In this document: positions 1-11,366 of the stretch, piece after piece
How positions within the stretch are numbered: position 1 is the stretch's first letter
Layout of the letters: each line of letters starts with the position of its first letter
NCBI RefSeq assembly: GCF_033568475.1
Contig: NC_133122.1
Location: 66,549,442-66,613,441 of the forward strand
Reading direction: 5' to 3'
Source: Henckelia pumila
Lineage: Eukaryota > Streptophyta > Magnoliopsida > Lamiales > Gesneriaceae
Length of the DNA: 64,000 nucleotides
Program-made: the position numbers and the translations under genes
The notes under the pieces: generated by a model
What the model was told of the DNA's origin: nothing
The model's input: the letters and a program-made list of their open reading frames with translations, nothing else
Database searches by the model: none

Positions 1-124
1 TGTCTTCCCCAAAAAGAAGATCAATGGCAAATCAAATAATGCTTTGAGCCTGTTCGTTTTCGCTGTATCGTGTGATCCGCGCGCGACGATGTAAAATTAA
101 AAACATGTAAACAACCACAGAGGA
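1..124. other. Downstream flank of the DUF962 gene
   Basis: No coding signal is seen. This is probably the 3' untranslated or flanking region of the minus-strand gene that ends at 125. Confidence 0.4.
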
Positions 125-463
125 TCAGTAAGCTTGAAGTACAGGCCTCTTTCCCAGTCTCTTGATTTCTCTGTCCATTTTACCCATTAGCATCAATCCA
201 AACATCTTATAATCACAAAGCAGAGACCAAAATGGATGCCCAAAAGTTGCAGGAACATTTCCCTCAACAAAAAAATGACTATACCAAGCCATTCCATACC
301 CAAGCACAGGTACAAATACTACAAGCCACCAATTGAACAGCACCGAATATACCAAGCACAAAATACTGCAGAGTGTACCAGCAAAATGCCAACGCCTTGT
401 TGCTGGCTTCGAGTGCTGGCTCATGTAAAACGGCCAAAACTCTTCCATGCTCCTGAAATTCAT
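125..463 (-). CDS. DUF962 (YGL010w/Mpo1-like) small membrane protein
   Basis: A single-exon protein of 112 residues. The first real ATG is at 463. The reading frame stays open upstream only through a TTG codon, so the ATG is preferred, and it gives the compact N-terminus MNFRSMEEFWPFYMSQHSKP typical of this plant family. The sequence shows the RRWHFAGT stretch, two hydrophobic segments at about residues 25-60, the motif WYSHFFVEGN and the block PATFGHPFWSLLCDYKMF, ending in a basic KRLGKRP tail. These are hallmarks of DUF962. The yeast member Mpo1 is a dioxygenase of phytosphingosine alpha-oxidation, but this plant subgroup is shorter, so the same activity is only an inference. It probably sits in the endoplasmic reticulum membrane. 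The nearest neighbour on the same strand is the plastid anion transporter, with no obvious link. Confidence 0.85.
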   Translation of the reverse strand: MNFRSMEEFWPFYMSQHSKPATRRWHFAGTLCSILCLVYSVLFNWWLVVFVPVLGYGMAWYSHFFVEGNVPATFGHPFWSLLCDYKMFGLMLMGKMDREIKRLGKRPVLQAY

Positions 464-1844
464 TTCTTTGAGAAATCCCAGATCAGAATTTCGATAAAAA
501 TTGGATCTTGATTCGGAAAATGAAGGATTCAAGAAAAACCCCGATCCACGAAATCTTGATTTTTGAATCCTGTCAAGTCTGATCTTGGAAAGACCTTATA
601 CTGTAGCGATATTAGATCAAATTTCTTGAACAAACAGTTGGCGACAAACTTTTCCGGGTGTTTCGAGCAGAACCAAGAATTATGTTTAAACGAAAGCCTG
701 AAATGAATCTCGCAAAGCAACGCGAATCATCGAAGCTGAAAATTCTGCAAAATCAAGTCTCAGGAAAGAGGAGGATCCAAGGGATCTTTCAATTAATGAA
801 AACAACGCGCAAGAAAAATTAAAAAAAGAAAAAAGAAGCAGCAAATAGACAATTAATTAATGAAGGAAAATAAACGAAAAACTTCAGTGATGAAAGCTAC
901 TTGTTGCCATCTGAAACTTCAAGCTGTGTTGATGAGCATAATAAGATTGTTTACAGACTGATAACTACTTTACTTTTGAATGAACATTTTTGGTATTTGT
1001 GATGGGAAGAGCTTATCGGAAAATCAATCATTGCTGTATTATTTTGTCCATTTCTTATGAATTTCGCTGCTCAAAATTTTATCCCATTTTCTTGGCTTAT
1101 ATGGTCAACGATTATCAGCAACACCTATTGTTGTTGTCGTATATAAAATTTTGGAAAAAAGAATTGATTTTCTTATCATTCGTACGTAATCTGCTATTTT
1201 ATCAAGATCCGATTCTGAAGTTATCTCATAAATTTTTTAGAAAAAATCTGAACCACCGTAAAATCCCGCAATTTGTATCTTTAGTACCGCCATTACTCCT
1301 CATATACTTGCCACTGTCTTCTTGTTGATTTTAATCATGTAATTCGTTAAAATTAAGTTTTGATCCGGTAATTTAATTTATTTTGAGTTTTGGTCCTTTT
1401 TAACCACAAAATTAAGAAATTCAACTAATATTGTTATTTGACATCGATGCTCTTACATGTGGCTCATGTGAGTTTACACGAAAAAAAGATCAAAACCCAA
1501 GAGAAATCCGACTTACTAGATTAAAAAACAAATTTAGATAAATTACATGACTAAATCCAAAATAAGTCAACATACAAGACCAAAATGTGATGAAATTTGG
1601 GTTATTATAGTGTAATAGCACAAAGCTTTGTGCTCTTGAGTTCATTTGGGAATTGGGGAACATGTGGCAGACAACTACAATCTTGAAAGTTGAAAATATT
1701 AGGTAAATAAACAGAGAAGAATCTACCTCTGATGCTAACAGTGTATCCTACACAAATCCTCGTTCTAGAACCATTAACGTGAAAAGAAAAACAAGAGAAT
1801 ATACATATCTATATATGTGTGGTGTTATTTTCTAAACCTCGTGT
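464..1844. other. Intergenic region, 5' side of the DUF962 gene
   Basis: About 1.4 kb of AT-rich DNA. The first 300 bases upstream of the ATG are probably 5' leader and promoter of the minus-strand DUF962 gene. A plus-strand open frame at 990-1328 begins at a GTG and has no recognisable domain or codon bias. No RNA gene or transposon edge is seen. Confidence 0.5.
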
Positions 1845-4800
1845 CTAAAAAACTCGTTCTCCGGTAGCGTAGAGATTCCAAAAGATGGCTGTAATAAAAT
1901 AGAGACACGCCGTGAGAGTTAAGAATGCTTGGAAGGATCCTAGCCATTGTACAAAGAATCCTGTTCCGACTGTACTGATGATTGCCGCAAGTGTTCCAGC
2001 TGAATTTGAAATCCCTGTTTCGAAATTTTGTTAATAGCACAATAAGTTCAACGGATTTTGACTAAAACATGTAACAAGAAGGTATAATGATCGGAGAGGG
2101 ATCCGAGGATTTTATACCGTGAAGAAATCCTGAACACTGTGGTGCAATATCCTGTTCAAAGAAATAACATTTACAGCAGTTTGTTACTGATGTATCCGCA
2201 AATTTAATCAAAGCAAAATAACCCTTTTGATATCTTGATAACTTTTGGTTATCCGATGTGAAAAAACTTACTTCCATATTCAGTAAAAAGCCAGCTTGGC
2301 TGAAGGAACTGAAACTTAGAGCTACTGTTAGAAATACAGCAGCGACTGATGGCGTTTTGGCGAAGTTCAAGCACAACAAAGCAATCCCAGGACCGATAAA
2401 GCCAATGGACTGCCAGGAACAAAGAATTGTAAATCCTGAGGTTATTCTCTAATGTAGATTATAGTGGATTGGAAATTAAATTTTAAAAGAATTTTTACCT
2501 GCATGATTTTCCTCGTAGTCGTTGTGGAGTAGCCAGATTTGATCAAGTAGTCTGATGCCATCCCAGCAACATAGCCTGAGATCGCCATTGTTCCCCATGG
2601 AACAGCACTAAACCATGCTGCTTGCTTCAAGTTCACCTCAAACACCTAACATAAACAGTAAAACCAAAATAAGCCAACACGCATTAATAGCTTTTTGTTA
2701 GCTTCTCTCTTTTTCTTTGTTTTTTTTTTAAAAACATATAATGAGATGCATGAAGTTGAAATTTTGGTGTGTCCATTTTCTTTTCTGGTAGTTTTTTGGT
2801 AGGTATATTTTCAACGAGCCTGTCCCTCACAATTGTATTCGAAACAAATGAGCCAGGAATCTTGAAGAGAAAATGGTACTCACAGTTCTAAAATAGACAG
2901 GCATCCATGATAGAAGCACAAAGTACCCCTGCATTCAAGAGCTTAATCAGATTCTTTATTTCGAAATATTTAGAAAATGAATGCAAAAGATCCAGAAAAT
3001 TTTACCCAATTATTAGTGATATTAGCAAAGATGATGGCCCAAGTGGGCAATTTTGATAATAGGAGGCTTAGTGGCGGAAGCTTGTCTTTTTTAGCATAAG
3101 AATCAGATTTCCCAGCTTGGATCAACCGCAACTCGGATTTACTGATAGAACTGGATTCTTGAGGAGTACTGGCAACCTTATTTCCCCACATTGTAACCCA
3201 AAGGAATCCAAGAAAAGAAAAGAGGATGAAAGGGCCTGAAATGCCGCCAATTAGCGACATTGCAAGGGGGGCCAATACCAATCCCACAACATTTCCGAAC
3301 TGAAATCCTCCCATCGACATACCAACAGCAGTAGCTCTTTCGTGTGTAGGGAACCATCTAATTATAGCATTTGAACATCCAGGAAGCAAAAAGTCAAGAA
3401 TGACGACGCAATATTATTAAAAAGGCATAATTAAATTGACAGATATAAGTGTGATTGTTTCAAAAGATATTTTCTAGCTACAGAAATAGTGCATCTGAAA
3501 ACTATTAAATCATATGGTAGTCAAACACCATATTGCAATCGTAATGCTGCAAAAGACCATCAGGAAAAAATGTTGCACCTAAACAGATATTTATGTGTTA
3601 CCTTGCCAAAAGATTGTTCATTGAAGGTAGAGCAACCCCTTCGGCTAGCCCAAAGAAAGCACGCACAGCCAAGAGGCTGGCGGTGGAATGATTTGCTGCC
3701 CATGGAGTGAGAAGAGTAGCTAATGACCACAAAGCCGCACCCCACGCCATAACTCGTTTTCCACCGTATTTGTCAACCAAGGCTCCTCCAATTACCGAGG
3801 AACACATATACCCCCATAAAAAGGATGACTATGCGTGAAGCAACAACATCATATGATCAGCAAAATGCTCGATAAACTTTGAATGCATTAACTCTTATTT
3901 GGTAAACAATCTGACTGATAAGATGTGAGAATGATTTTTATTTTGGCTTCAACATGCATCAAGATAGCCTAATTAAGAGAGCAAATGAATCACAAAAACA
4001 TCATTTCCAGTGTCAAGCCAAATTTACGCATAGACATCCTCATGTTAGGAAGGGAAATTAAATTCAAAGAAAGAAATCCGTTTACACAAATCCTTATTCA
4101 CATTAGCAAAAGCTGTATACTACCTGAGAATCATCGTATTCCCGGTATCTACATTACGTTGGGTGAGTGTTAAGGCCAACTTTAAAACAAAGGTCCCAAC
4201 GGACATTTATATGACACCGTTTGACTGCTGGGAAAAACTATAGAAAACTGATTTGATCCAATGTTTTGTCCAAATTTCACAGCCATATACTCGACAGGAC
4301 AAACAATTAGAAGTACGTCTTGAAAAACAAATAGCAGAATCATGAAAAGTTTAATTCACTACACGGTAGACAAACATGTGAGGTGGTCATTATCAAAACT
4401 TGCGAGGGGCCTACACCAAGTTTGTTACAATGTATTTCTGCATCTGTGACTATGCTCTAGCAAGCCCGCTACACCCAGCACCCTTGGTAGAGCATAAACC
4501 CGACCAGTTCGATGCTACCGCTACCGCTACCGCTACCTCAAAGGTGTAGCATACTTCATACTTGTTAGAGGGTGAGTTCTATGCTACACCAAGGGCACTG
4601 CCCTTGGGGTGGCGTGGCAACCCGTGATGGGGCCACTGATTTTAACCAATCATATTCTGTCACGCCATCCCAAGGGCACTGCCCTTGGGGTAGCATAGAA
4701 CTTCCCCTTGTTAGAGCATAAACCGTACTAGTTAAATACTACCAGAAGGGTAGTATCCTCAGGCTATTTTGGCACAAGTGCAACTAACTTTGTAAAACCT

Positions 4801-5614
4801 TAAATCCCAAAATAATTTGGGCCCCACAATAATTTATTTGGGCCAGAGAATTCAAGGGCGCCTGCCATACGAGGTGTAGGTTTAGCGTGGAAATTCCATA
4901 TTTTTACTGCTATTAACAGGTGGCGGCTACTTCTCAACAACCACAAAATGCCTAAAACACACTTTCACCAGAACACAATACAACCAACTACCACCAACAA
5001 CCATCATAATCATCGAAAGGAACACACAAATCCAACATCACCAAAACAAAAGGAAAAAGAAGAAGTAAAGAGTAATAAACAACCAACTTTTTTTTGCAAA
5101 TAATTTTCAAGAAAAAGAAACAATCCCACAAAAAGGTAAGAAATCTACAAGCTTGCGAGTGTACCTGGACAATGCCCAAGAAAGAATTGCTCCATCCATG
5201 TTTAGCAGCAAGAGGAACAATGGCAACAGACATCACAACTCTATCTGCATTACACAGACACATCACGGCCGCCACCATCGCCGCCACTTTGAACCTCTCC
5301 TCCGCCAGGAATCCGCCCTCCCTCCGCCCAACAAACAGCCCCCTCTCTATCCCCTCCGCCGCGCACTTCACCACACAACCACCCCTAATCCTCCTCATAC
5401 CCTTCTCAAACCGATCCCTCTCCCCTTCATACAGACGACTCCCCAATCTTTCTCCAGTCGCCATTAATGTATTCAAACTCAAGCTCCAATTTTTTTTGGT
5501 TGAAAGACATCCCTTCTTGAAAGACGAAAAAAATATCTTTTTATCGATCGGACCCAGACTGGAAACGTGATTGCATGCAGAGTGTGGTAGTTTGACGCGG
5601 TTCAGGCAAGCCAT
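1845..5614 (-). CDS. PHT4;2: Plastid Na+-dependent phosphate/anion transporter, PHT4;2 (ANTR3) type
   Basis: Eight exons on the minus strand: 5165-5614, 3602-3828, 3006-3357, 2884-2928, 2499-2645, 2272-2409, 2118-2151 and 1845-2014. They sum to 1,563 nt, 520 residues, against roughly 510 for Arabidopsis ANTR3. All introns are GT-AG and all phases agree. The first 100 residues are a plastid transit peptide. Then come MFS landmarks: CNADRVVMSVAIVPLA in helix 1, GGALVDKYGGKRVMAWG between helices 2 and 3, RAFFGLAEGVALPSM, the FSQAGFLLNM helix and the C-terminal FVQWLGSFQAFLT. Known PHT4 members move inorganic phosphate, or ascorbate in PHT4;4, across plastid membranes. PHT4;2 acts in non-green plastids. 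Intron 1 (3829-5164) is unusually long and holds a foldback repeat. Identity to PHT4;2 rather than another PHT4 rests on remembered sequence and is strong. Confidence 0.93.
4575..4702. repeat. Foldback (inverted-repeat) element in transporter intron 1
   Basis: Two 42-bp arms, 4575-4616 and 4661-4702, are reverse complements apart from about three mismatches. The loop is 44 bp. Each arm itself contains a near-palindrome around AAGGGCACTGCCCTT. A looser direct repeat (TAGAGCATAAAC) flanks the structure at about 4491 and 4714. It looks like a non-autonomous foldback or MITE-type DNA transposon. The class is not known to me. Confidence 0.7.
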
Positions 5615-7607
5615 GATCGGAGAAAGAGAGGAGCTTTGTTTTGTGAAGTGAAGAAATATTTATTCTAATCAACTATGGACGTATTATTTTGATGGCTAAA
5701 TGCTGGTGGAGGATATGTGGGAAATCTTATATATAATTACGAAAAATGAGGCAAGAAACGAGACGACTCCCTTCTCTTCTTACGCTAATGTTGTTGGAGT
5801 TGGTGGAGCTTGGAAGTAATGCTGGAGTCCTCGAGGGTGGTTTCGTAGTTTCCCATTTTTGGTCATGTTTCACGGCTTCGACTTGCCAACCTTGTTCATG
5901 CTAGAAGTCCACGTCAGAATTAGCCCCAACCCGTGGTTGCACGACTCAACCCGCTGTTTTTTTTTCAAATGGTTGATTTCGAAGAGGATTCATTTTTCAT
6001 ATGAGTTAAATGTCCATTGACTGATGCGGAGGTTAAATCGAGGGATGTGCACGAGCGGCAGGAATTTGAATGAAAGAGCAACATGACCAACCTTCAGAGC
6101 ATACCCAACAATATTTTAGCAGGACATTTGACTTGTGGTCTATGCGTTATTTTCTAATTTTTTTTGTTTAATTGTGAGATATATATATATATATATTTTG
6201 AGAAAATGTTTGTTCGAGGACCACAAGATCTGTCATTATTAACGAAATCAACCTTTTACTTAATAAAATCCTATTTTTTTGTGTCATTTATATTTTATTT
6301 TTAAAATGTAATTTAAAGTTCAGAAGTATATTTTAAACTAATTTTTAGACCTTTTTCAGTACTAAAAAATGAGTTAAAATAAAAAATTTAATTAAAAGGA
6401 AAATTTTAATTTTATAGGAAATACCCATAGTTAACGTCAATATATGAAAAAAATAAAAAATAATTCAATTTAATAAAGACTTAATAATAGACATTATTGT
6501 TCAATCATTAAAACTGATCCATTTAAAAAAAATTAAAAATGTGTAAATTAATTCATGAGTCCAAACAAATAAAAAAATAATATACAAAATTTGAAGTTTG
6601 TACACAGGCAAAAACTCATATGAGACGGTCTCAAAGGTCATTTTCTTGAGACGGATCTTTTATATGAGTTATCAATTAAAAAGTATTATATTTTATGTCA
6701 AAAATATTACTTATTATTGTAAATATGAGTAGGATTGACCCGTTTTATTTGTGAAACCATCTCATAAAAGTGTTACTCTTGTACACAAAGGAGATTCGAA
6801 GTTCGAACCTTGCTCTCCATGCTTTGGAAAAAGGTCCATGCCATTTAGTAATCATAATGTTTGATAGTTACTTAATTAAAATATATATACATATTTAATA
6901 AAAATTGATATATAATACTAATGATTTTTAAAATTTTGGCCCCCTGGGTCCTTATGTAGATCCGCCCCTCTTTTTAGCCAAATTCAGTTTTTTTAATGTC
7001 TTTTATGCATTATAATATAGTAAATATAATAAAAATTAGTAGCCGTGAACAATCACAAACTTTTAATCAATGTTTTTTAATATATGAGTAAACTTTTAAA
7101 TTTTAAATTACATGTAATTTTAATATTTTTCAATTATCTATATGTTATTTTGTTTTTAAATATCTATTTATTTCATGAAATAAAAATTAATATTTCCACA
7201 TAAAAATTAATTTTTCAAAATCATAGTCTCATTTCGCAATCATATCATCTCACCAACATTATCACATAAATATACTCTTATTCAAATATCAACAAATTGG
7301 GTAAAAATAAATAAACAAAAGAATAGATCTTTTGAAACGGTCTTACAAAGCTAAATGAGGCCGTAGATCATTAAAAAAATAACATTTTTTATTAAAAACA
7401 AAACTTTATTATGGATATTCAAATGTTGAAATAAAAAATCTGATTTACAAAATTTACGCTCAGTCTGATAAGATTTTTTTTAATTAAAAAATACAAACAC
7501 TAACTTTTAATTTGATTTTTATTTATACTTACATTGTAACATTAAAATGGAACACGATGAATCTTCAGATGAGGCGGCACTGAAATGAGGCTTGGCTCCC
7601 TTGTCCC
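5615..7607. other. Divergent promoter region between the transporter and PPR genes
   Basis: Nearly 2 kb separating two divergently transcribed genes. Bases 5615-5760 are the transporter's 5' leader and promoter. From about 6150 the DNA is very AT-rich, with a (TA)n run near 6180-6198 and a MITE-like repeat at 6613-6785. The stretch near 6940-6975 resembles transposon-derived filler. No coding region is seen. Confidence 0.5.
6613..6785. repeat. MITE-like repeat, GAGACGGTCTCA family, copy 1
   Basis: It begins with ATGAGACGGTCTCA and ends with the approximate reverse complement GTGAAACCATCTCAT. Between them is a block that recurs in the other copies: a TTATGTCAAAAATATTAC core followed by AAATATGAGTAGGATTGACCC. 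Related copies lie at 15006-15175 and 21838-22012. A weaker relative may lie at 7325-7480. Confidence 0.55.
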
Positions 7608-9692
7608 ATGGCGCTGGTGCCCAAAAACCTGACCAGCAAACGCTTACTTCTGCTGCTCAAAGCAGAGAAGAATCTCAAGTCCGCGCTCACCTTGTTCGAA
7701 TCAGCCAGTGGTCACCCCAGTTATGCCCATTCTGCCTCTGCCTTTCACCACATTCTCCACCGCCTCTCCATCTCCCCGGACCTTAATTTCCTTCCAAATG
7801 TCACCCGCATAGTTGATCTCATTCGTATCCAGCAATGCCAGTGCTCCGAGGACGCGGCGTTGGCTGTTTTGAAGTTTTATTCGAAGAATTTAATGGCTGA
7901 GAAAGCTATGGAAACTTTCCAGAAAATGCGGGAGGTCTTTGGTTGTGAACCCGGAGTGAGGTCCTACAACTCTCTGCTGAATGCGTTCGTGGTTTCGAAT
8001 CAGTTGAGTAAGGCGGAGGTTTTCTTTAGGAATTTTCGGACTATGGGGGTGTCGCCCAATTTAGAATCTTTCAATATTTTAATCAAAATTGCGTGTCAAA
8101 AGGGGGAGTTTGATAAGGCGAGAGAGTTGACAGATTGTATGTGGGATACGAATCTGAGTCCTGATCGTCATAGTTATGGCACTTTGATCAATGGGTTGGT
8201 GAAAGCTGGGGACTTGAACGAGGCTGTTAAGGTGTTTGAGGAAATGTCTTACAGAGGCGTGACGCCTGATGTTATATGCTACAACATTTTGATTGATGGG
8301 TTTTTCAAGAAGGGAGATTTAAAGGTGGCCAATGGGATTTGGAACAAGTTAAATAAGGACTCAAATGCTTATCCCAATGTCGTTACATACAATGTCATGA
8401 TCAGTGGGTTGTGTAACTGTGCGAGGTTTGTTGAGGCTCTGGAATTGTGTGATAGGATGAGAAATAATGAGAGAAAAATGGATCTTTTTACTTATAGTTC
8501 GTTGATTCATGGGTTATGTGAGTTGGGGAATATGGATGGGGCTGAGAGAGTTTATATGGAGATGGTTGAGAGCAAGGTAACTCCTGATTCTGTTGTATAT
8601 AATGCATTGCTTAATGGTTATCAAAAGGTTGATCGATTTGAGGATTGTTTTAAGTTGTGGGAGTTGATGGCACGGGATGGTAATCGAAATGTTGCTAGTT
8701 TTAATATAATGATGAGAGGATTGTTCAACATTGGTTCTGTGAAGGAAGCTATTTCTATCTGGGAGCTTTTAAAAGAGAGTAGCTGTGGCGCAGATTCCAC
8801 AACTTATGGAATACTAGTCCATGGATTATGTGAGAATGGGTACAATAATAAGGCTTTACATTTTTTGGAGGAGGCTGAAGGGAAAGGCGGTGTTCTAGAT
8901 TCATTTGCATACTCTGCGATGATCAGTGGGATGTGCAGAGAGGGAAAGTTGGATGAAGCAGTTTCGTTGCTAAATTGTATAACCACTGGTGGCAACAAGC
9001 CAAATGCTCATGTTTATAATGCTTTGATCAATGGCTTTATGGCTGCTTCTAAAATTGATGATGCAATGAGGATATTTAGTGAAATGGGAAGCAGTAATTG
9101 CCCACCGACAATTGTTACATACAACACGCTTATTGATGGATTTTGCAAGGCTAGAAGATTTGGTGAAGCCTATGATCTTGTGAAGGAAATGCTGGGGAAA
9201 GGGTGGAAGCCAGATGTTATCACTTATAGCTTGTTGATAAAAGGTCTCTGTTTGGACCAGAAAGTAGAAATGGCTTTCAATTTATGGAACCAAGTTGTCG
9301 GCAAAGGATTCAAGCCAGATGTACGAATGCATAATATTTTGATCCACGGGCTCTGCTCTGTCGCCAAAACTCAACTTGCTTTGTCGCTGTATTTGGACAT
9401 GAGTCATTGGAACTGTGCACCTAATATAGTGACCAACAATACCCTTATGGAAGGATATTATAAAGTTGGCGACCTAAGAACTGCTTCAGCAATCTGGGCT
9501 CGAATTTTAAGAGGTGGGCTGCAGCCGGATGTTGTTTCCTACAACATTGTTTTCAAAGGTCTTTGTTCTTGCGGTAGAATATCAGATGCCATTTTGTTCT
9601 TACAAGATGCTTTGACAAAAAGAGTTGTTCCAAACATAATTACATGGAACATACTTGTCAGAGCTGTGATTCTCAGTAAATATCCAACCTGA
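7608..9692 (+). CDS. P-class pentatricopeptide repeat protein (At3g09060-like)
   Basis: Intronless, 694 residues from the ATG at 7608. Almost the whole length is made of 35-residue helical repeats. At least fifteen can be read by their recurring VVTYNxLIDGxCKxG-type core, for example PDVICYNILIDGFFKKGD and PNVVTYNVMISGLCN. There is no E, DYW or SMR extension, so it belongs to the pure P class. P-class PPR proteins bind single-stranded RNA in mitochondria or plastids, one base per repeat, and act in stabilisation, splicing or translation of organelle transcripts. The N-terminus is basic and Ser/Leu-rich, which fits an organelle targeting peptide. It closely follows the remembered Arabidopsis At3g09060 protein (about 687 residues) from end to end, including the final TWNILVRAV. 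The RNA target is unknown. Confidence 0.93.
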   Translation: MALVPKNLTSKRLLLLLKAEKNLKSALTLFESASGHPSYAHSASAFHHILHRLSISPDLNFLPNVTRIVDLIRIQQCQCSEDAALAVLKFYSKNLMAEKAMETFQKMREVFGCEPGVRSYNSLLNAFVVSNQLSKAEVFFRNFRTMGVSPNLESFNILIKIACQKGEFDKARELTDCMWDTNLSPDRHSYGTLINGLVKAGDLNEAVKVFEEMSYRGVTPDVICYNILIDGFFKKGDLKVANGIWNKLNKDSNAYPNVVTYNVMISGLCNCARFVEALELCDRMRNNERKMDLFTYSSLIHGLCELGNMDGAERVYMEMVESKVTPDSVVYNALLNGYQKVDRFEDCFKLWELMARDGNRNVASFNIMMRGLFNIGSVKEAISIWELLKESSCGADSTTYGILVHGLCENGYNNKALHFLEEAEGKGGVLDSFAYSAMISGMCREGKLDEAVSLLNCITTGGNKPNAHVYNALINGFMAASKIDDAMRIFSEMGSSNCPPTIVTYNTLIDGFCKARRFGEAYDLVKEMLGKGWKPDVITYSLLIKGLCLDQKVEMAFNLWNQVVGKGFKPDVRMHNILIHGLCSVAKTQLALSLYLDMSHWNCAPNIVTNNTLMEGYYKVGDLRTASAIWARILRGGLQPDVVSYNIVFKGLCSCGRISDAILFLQDALTKRVVPNIITWNILVRAVILSKYPT

Positions 9693-9954
9693 TCCTGTGG
9701 CTCCATACTGCACGGGAAGTACGTTCCTCTGATCTTAATGGTATTCTAAACTAAACCTAGACTTTTCTATCGATAAAACTGTTGTGTAATTAGATACTTT
9801 CAGTTATTCTCATTGCAGGTTTTGTGAAATCTTTTCTTAGCTGATCTTGGCGGTTCGTTCTCGCTCAAACTTAAATCGAACTGTACCTGTGATTGTAAGT
9901 TCACTGTCCTGTCAATTTTAGTTTTTGAAGATGTAAAAACTAATTGTAGAAAAT

Positions 9955-10044
9955 GTAGCCTATTGAATTTATTATTATTATTTTTTTAAGAGGTAGCCTA
10001 TTGAATTTATTATTATTATTTTTTTAAGAGGTAGCCTATTGACT
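9955..10044. repeat. 38-bp tandem repeat
   Basis: Units start at 9955, 9993 and 10031. Each opens with GTAGCCTATTGA and carries a (TTA)n/T-run stretch. Two units are complete and the third is partial. The first two appear identical. Confidence 0.9.
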
Positions 10045-10100
10045 TTTGTTGGATCTAATTATTTTGTTTTCTTATCAATGCAGTTGATTTTGTGTTTTTT

Positions 10101-10456
10101 AACTCTTTATGAAATATGTAGACGAATATATTTGCAGTTTGACTGGATTTACCCGAAAATTGCTGTGTTTTCTTGGAGGCTGGTTGAATTCATTTCATCA
10201 ACTTACTGACTGCTTGGTGAAATGGTCATGAGCTATAGAAATGTGTTAGGCTTGGGGAACTGCAAAATTGTAAACTGTTTTAACTCTTAATGAAATATGT
10301 AGACAAATATATTTGCAGTTTGACTGGATTTACCCGAAAATTGCTGTGTTTTCATGGAGGCTGGTTGAATTCATTTCATCAACTTACTGACTGATTGGTG
10401 AAATGGTCATGAGCTATAGAAATGTGTCGGGCTTGGGGAACTGCAAAATTGTAAAC
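10101..10456. repeat. 181-bp tandem duplication 3' of the PPR gene
   Basis: Copy 1 is 10101-10281 and copy 2 starts at 10282 and runs to about 10456. They match almost perfectly through the phrases TTTGACTGGATTTACCCG and GAAATGGTCATGAGCTATAG, with only a handful of substitutions. This points to a recent event. Confidence 0.92.
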
Positions 10457-11366
10457 TAGGAGCTTTTGTAGTTTGTCCAAAAAAAAAAAAAACCATTTAA
10501 ATGCTTCAGTTAAATGACTGTACTAGATGATATGACAATAAAATATAGAAATAGAATGACTCCCTCCAGACTCCAGTGAACCGTGTTTCATTATGATGCG
10601 TAATTGACGATAACCTCGTTTTTCAGGATGGTGAGTACCTGTCAGTGTTCCATTTGGTTCAAAGCGAATAGAATGTGCAGAATTGAATGCCCAAAATCCT
10701 GATAAGATTCTTGAGTTTATTTCAGGTACTCCTTGGGCCTGAGGGCTTGTTTAACTGTAACTGTCATATATCTGTTATGCTTCCAGGATCTTGTTCAAAT
10801 ATGTTTGGAACTTGTACTTCACTTAGCCTTGTTTACCCTGTTCCTTGCGCTGACAAAACCGGAGCTGCACTTGATTAACTGAAGTATACTAAATTTTTAT
10901 CTCTTTGCTCCACCTTATTTTCCAGATTGAAGTTTAAAAGTGTAAGTTAATTGAACAGCATCAGATACTACAAGGCTTTAGTGATTAAAGTTGTATCACT
11001 AAAGACAAGAATGATGCAAAAACAAGGGTAGCCTGATGTATTAGCCTCTCATATTAGTATTTTATTTGGGGTTATAACTCATGCTATATGTAAGTGAGAT
11101 AAGAAGTTCATGTTCTGAGATCTTCCTCTTAAGTCTCAGTTTTTGATGTTTTGCCCCTTTCCCCTGTTTTTTTTTTTAAAATTGTTTTCATCACCAAGAA
11201 CAAAAATGTCGCACATTTGACGAGTTAATATACACCTATGGAATATCGCCACAAAGCATGTACTTCACTCTGAACTTAAAACCCGGGTGTGATATCATTC
11301 ATGGGGTTATAACTCATGCTATATTTATGTACTCCATGGTTAAATTAGAGAATGGAAATGCCCACT

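Larger units (their letters stand above)
9693..11366. other. Region between convergent genes (PPR and coiled-coil protein)
   Basis: Holds the 3' flank of the PPR gene, two tandem duplications listed separately, and the 3' flank of the minus-strand gene ending at 11367. An open frame at 10687-10878 has no recognisable product. The phrase GGGTTATAACTCATGCTATAT occurs twice, near 11069 and 11303. No other feature is seen. Confidence 0.5.

Noticed and set aside
990-1328. Plus-strand frame of 112 codons
   Set aside because: It starts at GTG, has biased AT-driven composition and no recognisable domain.
5094-5570. Open frames on the plus strand (5094-5570 and 5153-5467)
   Set aside because: They lie exactly opposite the first exon of the plastid transporter, whose frame has clear family motifs. 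The plus-strand frames are shadows rich in Pro/Thr/His.
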